DNA of 7,002 nt from Bacteroidota bacterium (GCA_018969565.1 JAGWYC010000105.1:1-7002); one strand, 5' to 3'. Shown: positions 1 to 6,330, counted from the first letter of the stretch. Made by a program: numbers and translations. Notes: a model not told the origin generated them from the sequence alone.

Positions 1-134
1 CACAAGGGTATGACCGTTGCGTCCATCAGAAAGACCTTCTTTTTCAGTTGCCGTAGATTTTGCCGCTCAAATCCCACATGCTGTCCAAGATGTTGAAGCG
101 TTAAGTGAGCGATGCAACTGTGCGAGGTACGAGC
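1..134 (-). pseudogene. Possible remnant of a DDE (IS4-like) transposase, cut by the window edge
   Basis: Read on the minus strand, one frame is open for 44 codons from 134 down to the window edge. Its last part reads LRQLKKKVFLMDATVIPL, preceded by LTLQHLGQHVGFERQN. A hydrophobic strand followed by [I/M]D[A/S]T-x-I is the usual setting of the first catalytic Asp in IS4-type DDE transposases; here that Asp codon is at 21-23. The protein would continue leftwards beyond this window. Upstream, the frame is closed by a TAG (complement of 135-137), so the roughly 100 or more N-terminal residues normally found before this Asp are missing, and the break coincides with the 16-nt repeat core. I infer a transposase truncated at its 5' side. 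The match is short and made by eye, so a chance open frame cannot be excluded. Confidence 0.38.
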
Positions 135-188
135 CTACAGATGCACAGTAGGAAGGGTATCCAACAGGACTGAACTAGCCTTTTTACA
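119..188 (+). repeat. Degenerate flanking repeat, copy A (left of the toxin-antitoxin module)
   Basis: The first 16 bases, TGTGCGAGGTACGAGC (119-134), recur perfectly at 972-987 in the same orientation. Further similarity follows: CCAAC at 161-165 and AGCCTTTTTACA at 177-188 correspond to CCAAC at 1021-1025 and AGCTTTTTTACA at 1037-1048, with identical spacing between these two blocks (19 of 28 bases match). The segment between the core and CCAAC differs by 7 nt in length between the copies. The copies look like two diverged members of an intergenic repeat family. They bracket mntA-hepT, but whether they mobilised it is unknown. Confidence 0.7.
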
Positions 189-208
189 AGACTGTAAGGC
201 GGCTTTTT
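177..208 (+). terminator. Terminator-like hairpin just upstream of the mntA promoter
   Basis: AGCC (177-180) can pair with GGCT (201-204), and TTACA (184-188) with TGTAA (193-197), around an AGAC loop. A 3x3 internal loop separates the two stems, and a T-run (204-208, then CTT) follows. An alternative fold pairs GCC 178-180 with GGC 198-200. The geometry fits an intrinsic terminator that would stop plus-strand read-through into mntA. It could also be a structural part of repeat copy A, because the left arm lies inside the repeat. Confidence 0.45.
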
Positions 209-210
209 CT

Positions 211-218
211 TATATTTG
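211..218 (+). promoter_or_regulatory. Bacteroidota -7 promoter element for mntA-hepT
   Basis: TATATTTG matches the Bacteroidota -7 consensus TAnnTTTG exactly and ends 10 nt before the ATG at 229, so the transcript would have a leader of only a few nucleotides. No good -33 TTTG is visible at the expected distance; that region is occupied by the hairpin. Confidence 0.6.
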
Positions 219-228
219 TTTCAGCAAC

Positions 229-546
229 ATGCTCAATATACCGGCTCTTACCAGAAAAGATATTCAGGATTCCATTACAGAATCCCGTGCGGTATTGGAC
301 CGCCTGGGCGTGAAATCCATCGGTTTGTTTGGCTCATTTCTGCGGAATAAGGTGAAGGAAGATAGTGATGTGGACTTGTTGGTTGATTTTCACAGCGGTA
401 AAAAGTCATTCGACAATTTTATGGAGCTGGCTTTCTATCTGGAAGATTTGTTGGGCAGAAAAGTTGAAATTGTAACACCTCAGTCACTCAGCAAACATAT
501 TGGACCCCATATTTTGAAGGAGGTAGAATTTGTCTATCAATCCTGA
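229..546 (+). CDS. mntA: MntA-type nucleotidyltransferase antitoxin (minimal MNT domain)
   Basis: This 105-residue protein is a minimal nucleotidyltransferase of the MNT/HEPN toxin-antitoxin class. In characterised members the antitoxin neutralises its HEPN partner by transferring AMP from ATP to a tyrosine of the toxin. The signature GS-x10-DxD is complete: G35-S36 in a GLFGS strand and D47/D49 in SDVDLLVDF. The third acidic position is probably E80 in GRKVEIVTP, and the C-terminal KHIGPHILKEVEFV segment is also typical. The frame is open further upstream to 112, but that extension would cross the repeat, hairpin and promoter. I therefore start at ATG 229, which gives the normal family length and lies just behind the -7 element. 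It overlaps hepT by 17 nt. Substrate specificity is inferred from the partner, not shown. Confidence 0.9.
   Translation: MLNIPALTRKDIQDSITESRAVLDRLGVKSIGLFGSFLRNKVKEDSDVDLLVDFHSGKKSFDNFMELAFYLEDLLGRKVEIVTPQSLSKHIGPHILKEVEFVYQS
517..524 (+). promoter_or_regulatory. Perfect Shine-Dalgarno sequence that sets the TTG start of hepT
   Basis: AAGGAGGT lies inside the 3' end of mntA and ends 5 nt before TTG at 530. This is a full-strength ribosome binding site, unusual in Bacteroidota, where most genes lack one. It favours the TTG over the ATG at 566 and suggests that hepT translation is coupled to mntA. Confidence 0.75.
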
Positions 547-865
547 CAGCGAGCTGCTTAAACACATGTTGGATGAAACCACATTCATCCTGAACCACAC
601 GGAAAACATAACCCGTGAGGATTATATGTCCAATAAAGTGTTGTGCCGCGCATCCATTCGAAGTTTGGAAATCATAGAAGAAGCGACAAAGAAATTAACC
701 GATGATTTTAAAAACCGGCATTCCAAAATAGAATGGAAGAAAATTGCCGGCACCCGGGATAAATTGATTCACGACTATTATGGGATTGATTATGAAATTG
801 TTTGGGATATTATCACTTCAAAAAACCAGGAATTACATCAATTTCTGAAAAACAACGGGGCGTAG
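530..865 (+). CDS. hepT: HepT-like HEPN-family ribonuclease toxin (DUF86)
   Basis: This 111-residue, mainly helical protein matches the HepT/DUF86 HEPN toxins. HEPN toxins are metal-independent RNases acting on tRNA or mRNA as dimers. The catalytic Rx4HxY motif is intact as R76-DKLI-H81-D-Y83, in the typical setting KIAGTRDKLIHDYYGID. Y83 is the residue position AMPylated by the MNT partner in characterised systems. Other family marks are LLKHMLDETTFIL (9-21), SIRSLEIIEEATKKL (42-56) and IVWDII. The start is TTG at 530: the preceding perfect Shine-Dalgarno sequence supports it, and the first in-frame ATG (566) would remove part of helix 1. It follows mntA with a 17-nt overlap, so the two are one operon, antitoxin first. 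Toxicity and RNA target are not deducible from sequence. Confidence 0.9.
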   Translation: MSINPDSELLKHMLDETTFILNHTENITREDYMSNKVLCRASIRSLEIIEEATKKLTDDFKNRHSKIEWKKIAGTRDKLIHDYYGIDYEIVWDIITSKNQELHQFLKNNGA

Positions 866-971
866 AACACGAGCGTTCACTTTCTCCATTGCTTCAGCCT
901 CTGACCTGTCTGTTTTCTCTGTAACGTATTACATCTGCTATCAGGAGCGTGATTTATCCCGTATTCGTGAA

Positions 972-1048
972 TGTGCGAGGTACGAGCATATAGATATACT
1001 GAAATGAACTACAGGGAAGCCCAACCAGATACATGCAGCTTTTTTACA
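972..1048 (+). repeat. Degenerate flanking repeat, copy B (right of the toxin-antitoxin module)
   Basis: The 16-nt core TGTGCGAGGTACGAGC (972-987) is identical to 119-134. CCAAC (1021-1025) and AGCTTTTTTACA (1037-1048) match copy A with the same internal spacing. Like copy A it runs into a T-rich stretch, but its hairpin (AGCT 1037-1040 with AGCT 1051-1054) is much weaker. The cores of copies A and B are 853 nt apart and enclose both toxin-antitoxin genes. Confidence 0.7.
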
Positions 1049-1117
1049 TGAGCTTCAGGTTTTTTTCGCCCCTCCCATACCGGAAAGGAATTTCTGTAGG
1101 TTTCCTCATCGAGAAGG

Positions 1118-1138
1118 AATCTTTTGACAATCTTTTGA
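1118..1138 (+). repeat. Tandem 10-nt direct repeat upstream of the beta-barrel gene
   Basis: AATCTTTTGA occurs twice (1118-1127 and 1129-1138) with a single C between, giving an 11-nt period, close to one helical turn. It lies 30 nt before the ATG at 1169. It could be a binding site for a regulator or part of a degenerate promoter, but no known operator is recognised. Confidence 0.4.
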
Positions 1139-1168
1139 AGCTGCATCCGTTATGGTAGGGCAACAGCC

Positions 1169-1894
1169 ATGAAACAAGCCGCATTTTTACTCACGTTTAC
1201 CACCTTTGGTCTATATGGACAGGATAAAGCAAACATAAATCCATTGTTACAACGTCATAAGCTTCAAATCGGCCTCAATGTTTCGCCTGACCTTTGTTAT
1301 CGGACACCCAGAAACAATGATGGTGATCCAATAACAGACTTGTTTATTGAATTAATCAACAAAAATGAGACTTTCAAAGCAGGTTATACCGCCGGGCTGA
1401 ATTTCTGCTATAACAGGAATAACTCCTTTGGGTTTGAAACCGGTATTCAATACTCCAACAAAGGAAACCAAACAAAAATAAGGGTTCTTTATCCCCTTCA
1501 GCCTGATCCTTTTGCACCCGAGAAGGTCAGGAATGTTTACAGCTACCATTGCATTGATGTTCCATTAAAGGTGAATTATACTAAAGGTAAAAAGAAGTTT
1601 CAGTTTATATCGAGTTTGGGACTGACAACAAATATTTATATCAAACAAACGAATACGTCCTATTATTTCTACCCGGGGCGAACGGAAAAAGTAATACAGC
1701 CTGTCAGCAGTGATATCAACAGGGTAAATGTATCGGTGGCCATGAGTGTTGGCCTTAATTATCGCATGAATGAGAAGAACAGTTTGAGATTTGAACCGTC
1801 TTTCAGGCATGTTGTCATCAAGAGAAACTATGATCCGATTGGTTATTATTTATTTAGTACCGGGTTAAATATTGGTTATTATGTGCACCTCTAA
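1169..1894 (+). CDS. Exported outer-membrane beta-barrel protein, PorT-like family
   Basis: This 241-residue protein has a short signal peptide: MKQ, then a hydrophobic stretch, then LYGQ, with likely cleavage after Gln18 as is common in Bacteroidota. The mature part is a series of alternating amphipathic strands. Diagnostic segments are GFETGIQYSNKG (88-99), the HCIDVPLKVNYTKGKKKFQFISSLG block (127-151; family pattern I/L-x-[I/V]PL-x-x-[K/N]Y...G), SVGLNYRMNEKNSLRFEPSFRH (193-214) and a terminal strand ending in YYVHL. This is the outer-membrane beta-barrel domain shared with PorT and many other Bacteroidota proteins, so it does not imply a role in secretion. No Shine-Dalgarno sequence is seen. 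Neighbours give no functional clue: the upstream genes are a toxin-antitoxin pair and the downstream gene is convergent. The specific function is unknown. Confidence 0.8.
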   Translation: MKQAAFLLTFTTFGLYGQDKANINPLLQRHKLQIGLNVSPDLCYRTPRNNDGDPITDLFIELINKNETFKAGYTAGLNFCYNRNNSFGFETGIQYSNKGNQTKIRVLYPLQPDPFAPEKVRNVYSYHCIDVPLKVNYTKGKKKFQFISSLGLTTNIYIKQTNTSYYFYPGRTEKVIQPVSSDINRVNVSVAMSVGLNYRMNEKNSLRFEPSFRHVVIKRNYDPIGYYLFSTGLNIGYYVHL

Positions 1895-1957
1895 TTCTGA
1901 ATTGTATCCTTTAAAGTAGATTCAAGGTTCAGGAAGGGTTAAGCTGGTCAAAATGCT

Positions 1958-2003
1958 TTCTACATTCCGGCCGCCGGGTAAATTCGTAAATGAAATTGTA
2001 GAA
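1958..2003. terminator. Weak inverted repeat between convergent genes
   Basis: TTCTACA (1958-1964) and TGTAGAA (1997-2003) form a 7-bp stem enclosing 32 nt that contains the GC-rich self-complementary CCGG-CCG-CCGG (1967-1977). CCTTTTATTTTA follows on the plus strand. It could serve as a terminator for the beta-barrel gene and perhaps in both directions. The long loop makes this uncertain. Confidence 0.3.
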
Positions 2004-2007
2004 CCTT

Positions 2008-2436
2008 TTATTTTACAGCCTCTTCCAACTTGGCGATGTCGAACTTTGACATTTGCATGAAGGCATAAGCGGCTTTGGGCGCCGTTTCAGGATTTGTCAT
2101 GAGTTTGCCGAGAATGCTGGGCACGATCTGCCAGGAAACACCATATTTATCTTTAAGCCAGCCGCATTGCCCTGCTTGCCCTTCCTTGGTGAAATAATCC
2201 CAGTAGCAATCTATTTCTTCCTGGCTATCCACGCTAAGAACGAGTGAGATTTTTTCATTGAAATTCAGGTTGGGCATGCAATTATTCAAACACATAAATC
2301 GCTGACCTGTCATTTCGAAAACCACGGCTATCGGATTCTCGGAGATCAATTTAAAGTCGCTGAATATGCGCTGATAGTATTGTGCCATTGTTTTAGCATC
2401 GTCATGCCACAAACAGATGGAAAATTGGGTAGCCAT
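2008..2436 (-). CDS. VOC-fold (glyoxalase/PhnB-like) protein
   Basis: This 142-residue protein belongs to the PhnB/3-demethylubiquinone-9 3-methyltransferase-like branch of the vicinal oxygen chelate superfamily, named after database entries rather than shown activity. Seen here: an N-terminal CLWHDDAKTMAQYYQRIF (8-25; pattern LWFD..AeeAa.fY.siF), VVFEMTGQRFMCLNN (38-52), ISLVLSVDSQEEIDCYWDYF (63-82) and the hallmark GQCGWLKDKYGVSWQIVPSILGKLM (89-113). The C-terminal helix ends DIAKLEEA. The stretch between strands 1 and 2 looks short. The start is ATG at 2436 and the length is normal for the family. It begins 21 nt after the stop of the plug gene on the same strand, with no -7 element between them, so it is probably co-transcribed. 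Substrate and metal use are unknown; a link to secretion is not implied. Confidence 0.85.
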   Translation of the reverse strand: MATQFSICLWHDDAKTMAQYYQRIFSDFKLISENPIAVVFEMTGQRFMCLNNCMPNLNFNEKISLVLSVDSQEEIDCYWDYFTKEGQAGQCGWLKDKYGVSWQIVPSILGKLMTNPETAPKAAYAFMQMSKFDIAKLEEAVK

Positions 2437-2457
2437 GAATTGGTAGGACTTAACTCA

Positions 2458-3738
2458 TTACCTGTTTAAACTGCTCTGATTCTCGAACCCGATCAGTTCA
2501 TCGTAACCCAGACTCTGATTGCGGTGATACACCATCACCTGATACACATTTTCTGTTGCGGCATGGCTGCCTTCAAATACCGAAGGGTCGGGGATGCCAT
2601 CACCGGTATCCACCGCGAACATATAATTGTAGTAAGCCTGTTTCAACAAGGTGTTACACTCATAGGCCCCCAGGGCGGCATTCCAGGTCATGCGCATACG
2701 ATCTTTCATCTGCCAGTCGCTCAATTCGCCCCACACATAAACCTGTTGTCCGTTGGGCAGCGGTTCGCGGGTCATCAGGGTGAAATGCGTCCATACATAA
2801 TCGCTCTCTGTTTGTGAAGGTCCGGTGCCATCTGCATTGCGGATGACCATGCGCCCATTATAGTCGGCGTAGAATACGTAATTGCTGTAGGCGCGGTTGG
2901 GTTCAAAGTTGACCACGACGTGCTTCTGGCCTTCCTCATCGTATTTACGTCGCACGTTGAAACTCAACTGGCGCAGGCTGCGGATGTCGAAAAAACGGAA
3001 CTCATTCAGTCCCGGGAAGGTATTGCCCTGCTGATAATCGAAATTATAACTGTTTCCCATGATGAACAGCGGCTTCAGGGAAAGTGTTTTTTCCCAATTA
3101 TTGTTTTGCATCACCACGGTTTTCAGGTCCTGATAGGGATTTGGAATGGCATAGCCGGGGGCTGCGGTGAACACATAATCTACCTCCTGCTGCTTGAAGC
3201 GATTTTGCACCTGCGTGGCGGGCATCACCTTGGTTTCCAGGCGTCCTTTTACTTCGAGCACCATAAGCCTGCGACTCAGCACGATATCCGCTTCGTTGAA
3301 GTTGCGGTACACCAGCAGCAGGTAGTTGCCGCTGATCTTCGGACGGGTTTGCATACCGGGAATCTGCAAACGGTAATGGGTGTATTGAATGGTGGTGCTG
3401 TTGCTGAAGAAATACTCTTCCAGATTTTCATAGCCCATGCCCTCCAGGGTCTGAAACTTGTTGATGGATGTCGGATTCCAGGAAGCATCGCAGTGAATCA
3501 GGGTATATTGGTAGAAGTCATTGGTGGGCTTCAGCTCATCAAATTCCAGGGTCATGGTTTCACCGCTTCCCAGGTTAATCATGGGTGCGTTGCCGTTGCC
3601 TGCAGTCTGGTAAAACAATACCGTGCGCACAGGATCTTCATAAATGCGGTTGGCATATTCCAGCGGTACTAAGGCAGCCTGCAGGGAAAAGGAACTACCG
3701 GCAGTAAACAGACTGCACCATAAAAAGGGCTTGAACAT
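2458..3738 (-). CDS. Type IX secretion system plug protein (DUF5103)
   Basis: This 426-residue exported protein matches the DUF5103/T9SS plug family. In Flavobacterium johnsoniae the plug protein seals the periplasmic side of the SprA translocon channel when PorV is not bound. Features: a signal peptide (residues 1-21, FSLQA then ALVPLEY); an N-terminal beta domain with YQYTLIHCDASWNPT (77-90), YTHYRLQIPG (119-128), SGNYLLLVYRN (136-146) and RRLMVLEVK (156-164); a middle segment with FPGLNEFRFFDIRSLRQ (241-257) and NYVFYADYNGR (286-296); and a C-terminal part with ESDYVWTHFTL (311-321), LLKQAYYNYMF (364-374) and a terminal YDELIGFE. I start at ATG 3738; a longer frame begins only with a TTG at 3756 and would spoil the signal peptide. 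It is divergent from ftsK and precedes the VOC gene. It implies that the genome encodes a T9SS elsewhere. Confidence 0.9.
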   Translation of the reverse strand: MFKPFLWCSLFTAGSSFSLQAALVPLEYANRIYEDPVRTVLFYQTAGNGNAPMINLGSGETMTLEFDELKPTNDFYQYTLIHCDASWNPTSINKFQTLEGMGYENLEEYFFSNSTTIQYTHYRLQIPGMQTRPKISGNYLLLVYRNFNEADIVLSRRLMVLEVKGRLETKVMPATQVQNRFKQQEVDYVFTAAPGYAIPNPYQDLKTVVMQNNNWEKTLSLKPLFIMGNSYNFDYQQGNTFPGLNEFRFFDIRSLRQLSFNVRRKYDEEGQKHVVVNFEPNRAYSNYVFYADYNGRMVIRNADGTGPSQTESDYVWTHFTLMTREPLPNGQQVYVWGELSDWQMKDRMRMTWNAALGAYECNTLLKQAYYNYMFAVDTGDGIPDPSVFEGSHAATENVYQVMVYHRNQSLGYDELIGFENQSSLNR

Positions 3739-3753
3739 CGTTACAGAATTATG

Positions 3754-3761
3754 CAAAAATG
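3754..3761 (-). promoter_or_regulatory. Probable -7 element for the T9SS plug gene
   Basis: On the minus strand CATTTTTG matches TAnnTTTG at seven of eight positions, counting the two free ones. It ends 15 nt before the ATG at 3738, so the leader would be about 10 nt. No -33 element is evident. Confidence 0.4.
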
Positions 3762-3848
3762 GACAAAAACCATTCCATGAGGGTGTTTTTTTCCGCTTTA
3801 TCAGGATTGCACGTGTAAAACTTTCACGGAATCAGGGGCTAAGCATAC

Positions 3849-3858
3849 TATATTTTCG
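3849..3858 (+). promoter_or_regulatory. Probable -7 element for ftsK
   Basis: TATATTTTCG resembles TAnnTTTG with one extra base before the G and ends 10 nt before the ATG at 3869. This is the same spacing as at mntA and close to that at lolA. It lies in the 130-nt region between divergent plug and ftsK genes. No good -33 element is visible. Confidence 0.4.
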
Positions 3859-3868
3859 AAGAACCACC

Positions 3869-6322
3869 ATGAGCAGTAAACCGCGCAAGGAAAACAAACC
3901 CCGAGAATCATTCGCAGGAGGGGCTTCTAAAGCTGACGAACCGGCCCCGGTAACGCGAGCAGAATGGAAAGGCATAGCCCTGCTGCAACATGAGCGTGCC
4001 CGCAGGGTGGCAGGCTTTTTCCTCGTAGTGTTGTCGTTGTTTCTCTGTATTTCCTTCGTTTCCTTCTTTTTTACCTGGAAGAGCGATCAGGACATGATGC
4101 AGTCGGGCAACTGGAGCCTGTTTAGCATCAGCAATCCCGAAGCGGCGGCAAACGCCATGGGGTTCATGGGTGCCTGGCTCAGCTATGTGTTTGTACACAA
4201 AGGCTTCGGGGCCGCCGCATTCCTTTTGCTGCCCTATATTGCCCTGTGCGGACTGAACCTCTTGAGCAATTACAAGCCATTTCCGCTGCTCACCGTATTT
4301 GTACATAGCTTGCTGGCCGCCAGTTGGCTGAGTCTGCTGTTCGGCTACCTGTTGCAGATTCCCTTTCCTTTGATGGGCGGGGCTTTCGGATATTTTGGTG
4401 TGCAATGGCTGCAGAGCTTTGGAGGCGTATTTGGCGCTTTTCTGGCCATCGGAGGCATTGCACTGGTGTACCTCATGGTATTCTTTAATTTCCGTCCATT
4501 CCCACAGCGCAGTGCAGCAATGCCACCTGTGGCACCTACGGTGGCTGCGCCCACGCCCCAGAATACCCAAAACAGAAAAACAACTCCGGTGCCTCCCGAG
4601 CCTTCCCCGTTTGAAGCACCTGAGGCCGAAATTGTGGAAGACATTCCTTCCGACCCGTTTCCGCTGATTGTGGAAGAAATGCCGGCACCGCCTCCGCTTA
4701 CCGTTCCTGATATCCCCTTTACCGTTGAAGTAGAGCCTCCTGCTTCGGTGCCGCCCCCGATTGCTTCCGAAGAAGAACCCGCACCGATTCACAATGGGCT
4801 GGATACCCTGTATGACCCTACCCTCGAGCTGAGTCGCTACAAGCTGCCCACCCCTGATTTGCTCACCGACTACCAGACCGAAAAACGCGAAGTGGACGCC
4901 GTGGAACTGGAAAACAGCAAACGGCTCATCCTGGAAACGCTGAAAAACTACAATATCGGCATCTCCCAGATTAAGGCCAGCATAGGCCCGACCGTGACCT
5001 TGTACGAAATTATTCCTGCTCCGGGGGTGAAGATCTCCCGCATCAAAAGCCTGGAAGACGATATCGCCCTGAGCCTGGCAGCGCTGGGTATCCGCATCAT
5101 CGCACCTATACCAGGGAAAGGTACCATCGGTATTGAAGTGCCCAACAAGCATCCTGAAATGGTGAACATGAAAAGCATGATTACCAGCAGGAAGTTCCAG
5201 GAAAGTGATTTTCAGTTACCTGTGGTACTGGGTAAAACCATTTCCAATGAAATCTATGTGGCCGACCTGGCGCGTATGCCCCACCTGCTTATGGCCGGTG
5301 CCACGGGTCAGGGTAAATCGGTCGGACTGAACGCCATCCTGGTTTCGCTTCTTTATAAAAAACATCCTTCCTATGTGAAGCTGGTACTGGTGGATCCAAA
5401 GAAAGTGGAACTCACGCTGTACAACAAAATAGAACGGCACTTCCTGGCCAAGTTGCCCGGCGATGGAGAATCCATCATCACCGACAACCAGAAGGTGATC
5501 AATACGCTTAACTCTCTGTGCATTGAGATGGATGACCGCTACAAGCTGCTGCAGGATGCGTTTGTGCGGAATATTGTAGAGTACAACGACAAGTTCCGGA
5601 GCCGCAAGCTCAACCCCAACAACGGACATCGCTTCCTGCCCTACATCGTGGTGGTAATTGACGAAGTGGCGGATTTGATGATGACGGCCGGTAAAGAAAT
5701 TGAAACACCCATTGCCCGTATTGCTCAGTTGGCAAGGGCCGTGGGAATTCACCTCATTTTGGCCACCCAGCGCCCCAGCGTAAACGTGATTACCGGCATT
5801 ATCAAGGCCAACTTCCCGGCGCGGATTGCCTTCCGTGTGACGAGCAAGATTGACAGCCGCACGATTCTGGACAGTAACGGTGCCGATCAGTTGATTGGTA
5901 AGGGCGATATGTTGTTCAGCGGCGGTCAGGAACTCATTCGCCTGCAATGTCCGTTTGTTGATACGCCGGAAGTAGAGCGCATCACTGAGTACATCGGCAA
6001 CCAGACAGGGTTTGCAGGCGCCTATCTGCTTCCCGAGGTGAAAGAAGAAGGTGGCAGTAGCGGAGGTGCCTCTGAAGAGTTTAACCCGAATGAACGTGAT
6101 GCGCTGTTTGAAGATGCCGCCCGGGTGGTAGTGCAGAACCAGGTGGGCAGTACCTCGCTCATTCAGCGCCGCCTGAAACTGGGTTATAACCGCGCAGGAA
6201 GGCTCATGGATCAACTGGAACACGCCGGAGTCGTAGGCCCGTTTGAAGGCAGCAAAGCCCGTCAGGTGCTGATCCCGGATGAATATTCATTGGAACAGTT
6301 TTTGAAATCGCTTGATCAATAG
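3869..6322 (+). CDS. ftsK: DNA translocase FtsK/SpoIIIE
   Basis: This 817-residue septal DNA pump uses ATP to move chromosomal DNA through the closing septum and helps resolve chromosome dimers. Residues 1-46 are cytosolic and basic; about four membrane segments follow (near 47-69, 112-133, 139-161 and 183-205). A Pro/Glu-rich linker spans about 207-320, much shorter than in E. coli. The motor domain has an alpha subdomain (about 343-440), Walker A GATGQGKS (477-484), Walker B VVVIDE (594-599) and LATQRPS (631-637) with the typical KANFPARIAFRV and LIGKGDMLF. The C-terminal winged helix gamma domain (about 745-810, QRRLKLGYNRAGRLMDQLE) reads polarity sequences on DNA. The frame is open upstream to 3644, but that overlaps the divergent plug gene; ATG 3869 follows a -7-like element and gives a normal N-terminus. 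lolA follows after 25 nt. Confidence 0.96.
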   Translation: MSSKPRKENKPRESFAGGASKADEPAPVTRAEWKGIALLQHERARRVAGFFLVVLSLFLCISFVSFFFTWKSDQDMMQSGNWSLFSISNPEAAANAMGFMGAWLSYVFVHKGFGAAAFLLLPYIALCGLNLLSNYKPFPLLTVFVHSLLAASWLSLLFGYLLQIPFPLMGGAFGYFGVQWLQSFGGVFGAFLAIGGIALVYLMVFFNFRPFPQRSAAMPPVAPTVAAPTPQNTQNRKTTPVPPEPSPFEAPEAEIVEDIPSDPFPLIVEEMPAPPPLTVPDIPFTVEVEPPASVPPPIASEEEPAPIHNGLDTLYDPTLELSRYKLPTPDLLTDYQTEKREVDAVELENSKRLILETLKNYNIGISQIKASIGPTVTLYEIIPAPGVKISRIKSLEDDIALSLAALGIRIIAPIPGKGTIGIEVPNKHPEMVNMKSMITSRKFQESDFQLPVVLGKTISNEIYVADLARMPHLLMAGATGQGKSVGLNAILVSLLYKKHPSYVKLVLVDPKKVELTLYNKIERHFLAKLPGDGESIITDNQKVINTLNSLCIEMDDRYKLLQDAFVRNIVEYNDKFRSRKLNPNNGHRFLPYIVVVIDEVADLMMTAGKEIETPIARIAQLARAVGIHLILATQRPSVNVITGIIKANFPARIAFRVTSKIDSRTILDSNGADQLIGKGDMLFSGGQELIRLQCPFVDTPEVERITEYIGNQTGFAGAYLLPEVKEEGGSSGGASEEFNPNERDALFEDAARVVVQNQVGSTSLIQRRLKLGYNRAGRLMDQLEHAGVVGPFEGSKARQVLIPDEYSLEQFLKSLDQ

Positions 6323-6330
6323 GATTTTAC

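Larger units (their letters stand above)
866..1168. other. 303-nt intergenic region holding repeat copy B
   Basis: Between hepT and the beta-barrel gene I see no convincing gene. The region contains flanking-repeat copy B (972-1048), a T-run at 1060-1066 behind a weak AGCT/AGCT hairpin (1037-1054) that may end the mntA-hepT transcript, and a tandem pair of AATCTTTTGA (1118-1127 and 1129-1138) one helical turn apart, upstream of the ATG at 1169. A 41-codon open frame (1033-1158) exists, but nothing supports its being translated. No clear -7 element for the downstream gene was found. Confidence 0.6.

Noticed and set aside
112..228. N-terminal extension of mntA from the upstream ATG at 112
   Set aside because: It would translate the repeat core, the hairpin and the -7 element, and has no resemblance to MNT proteins; ATG 229 gives the family's usual length.
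100..1025. Integron-cassette reading of the toxin-antitoxin module (GTTRRRY at 100-106, RYYYAAC at 159-165 and 1019-1025)
   Set aside because: These degenerate 7-mers are common by chance, their order does not fit attC sites, and no paired inner boxes or integrase are seen.
1033..1158. 41-codon plus-strand open frame ending 10 nt before the beta-barrel gene
   Set aside because: No ribosome binding site, promoter or recognisable family; its start lies inside repeat copy B.
2920..3672. 250-codon plus-strand open frame opposite the plug gene
   Set aside because: The minus-strand plug protein is clearly recognised across the whole interval; the plus-strand frame shows no recognisable family.
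3644..3868. 75-residue N-terminal extension of ftsK
   Set aside because: It overlaps the 5' end of the divergent plug gene, lacks FtsK-like sequence, and the ATG at 3869 sits at the same distance from a -7-like element as in mntA.
3908..5152. Long minus-strand open frame within ftsK (414 codons)
   Set aside because: His/Gln/Arg-rich composition without family features; it is the complement of the biased codons of ftsK. The similar frame at 5216-6223 is rejected for the same reason.
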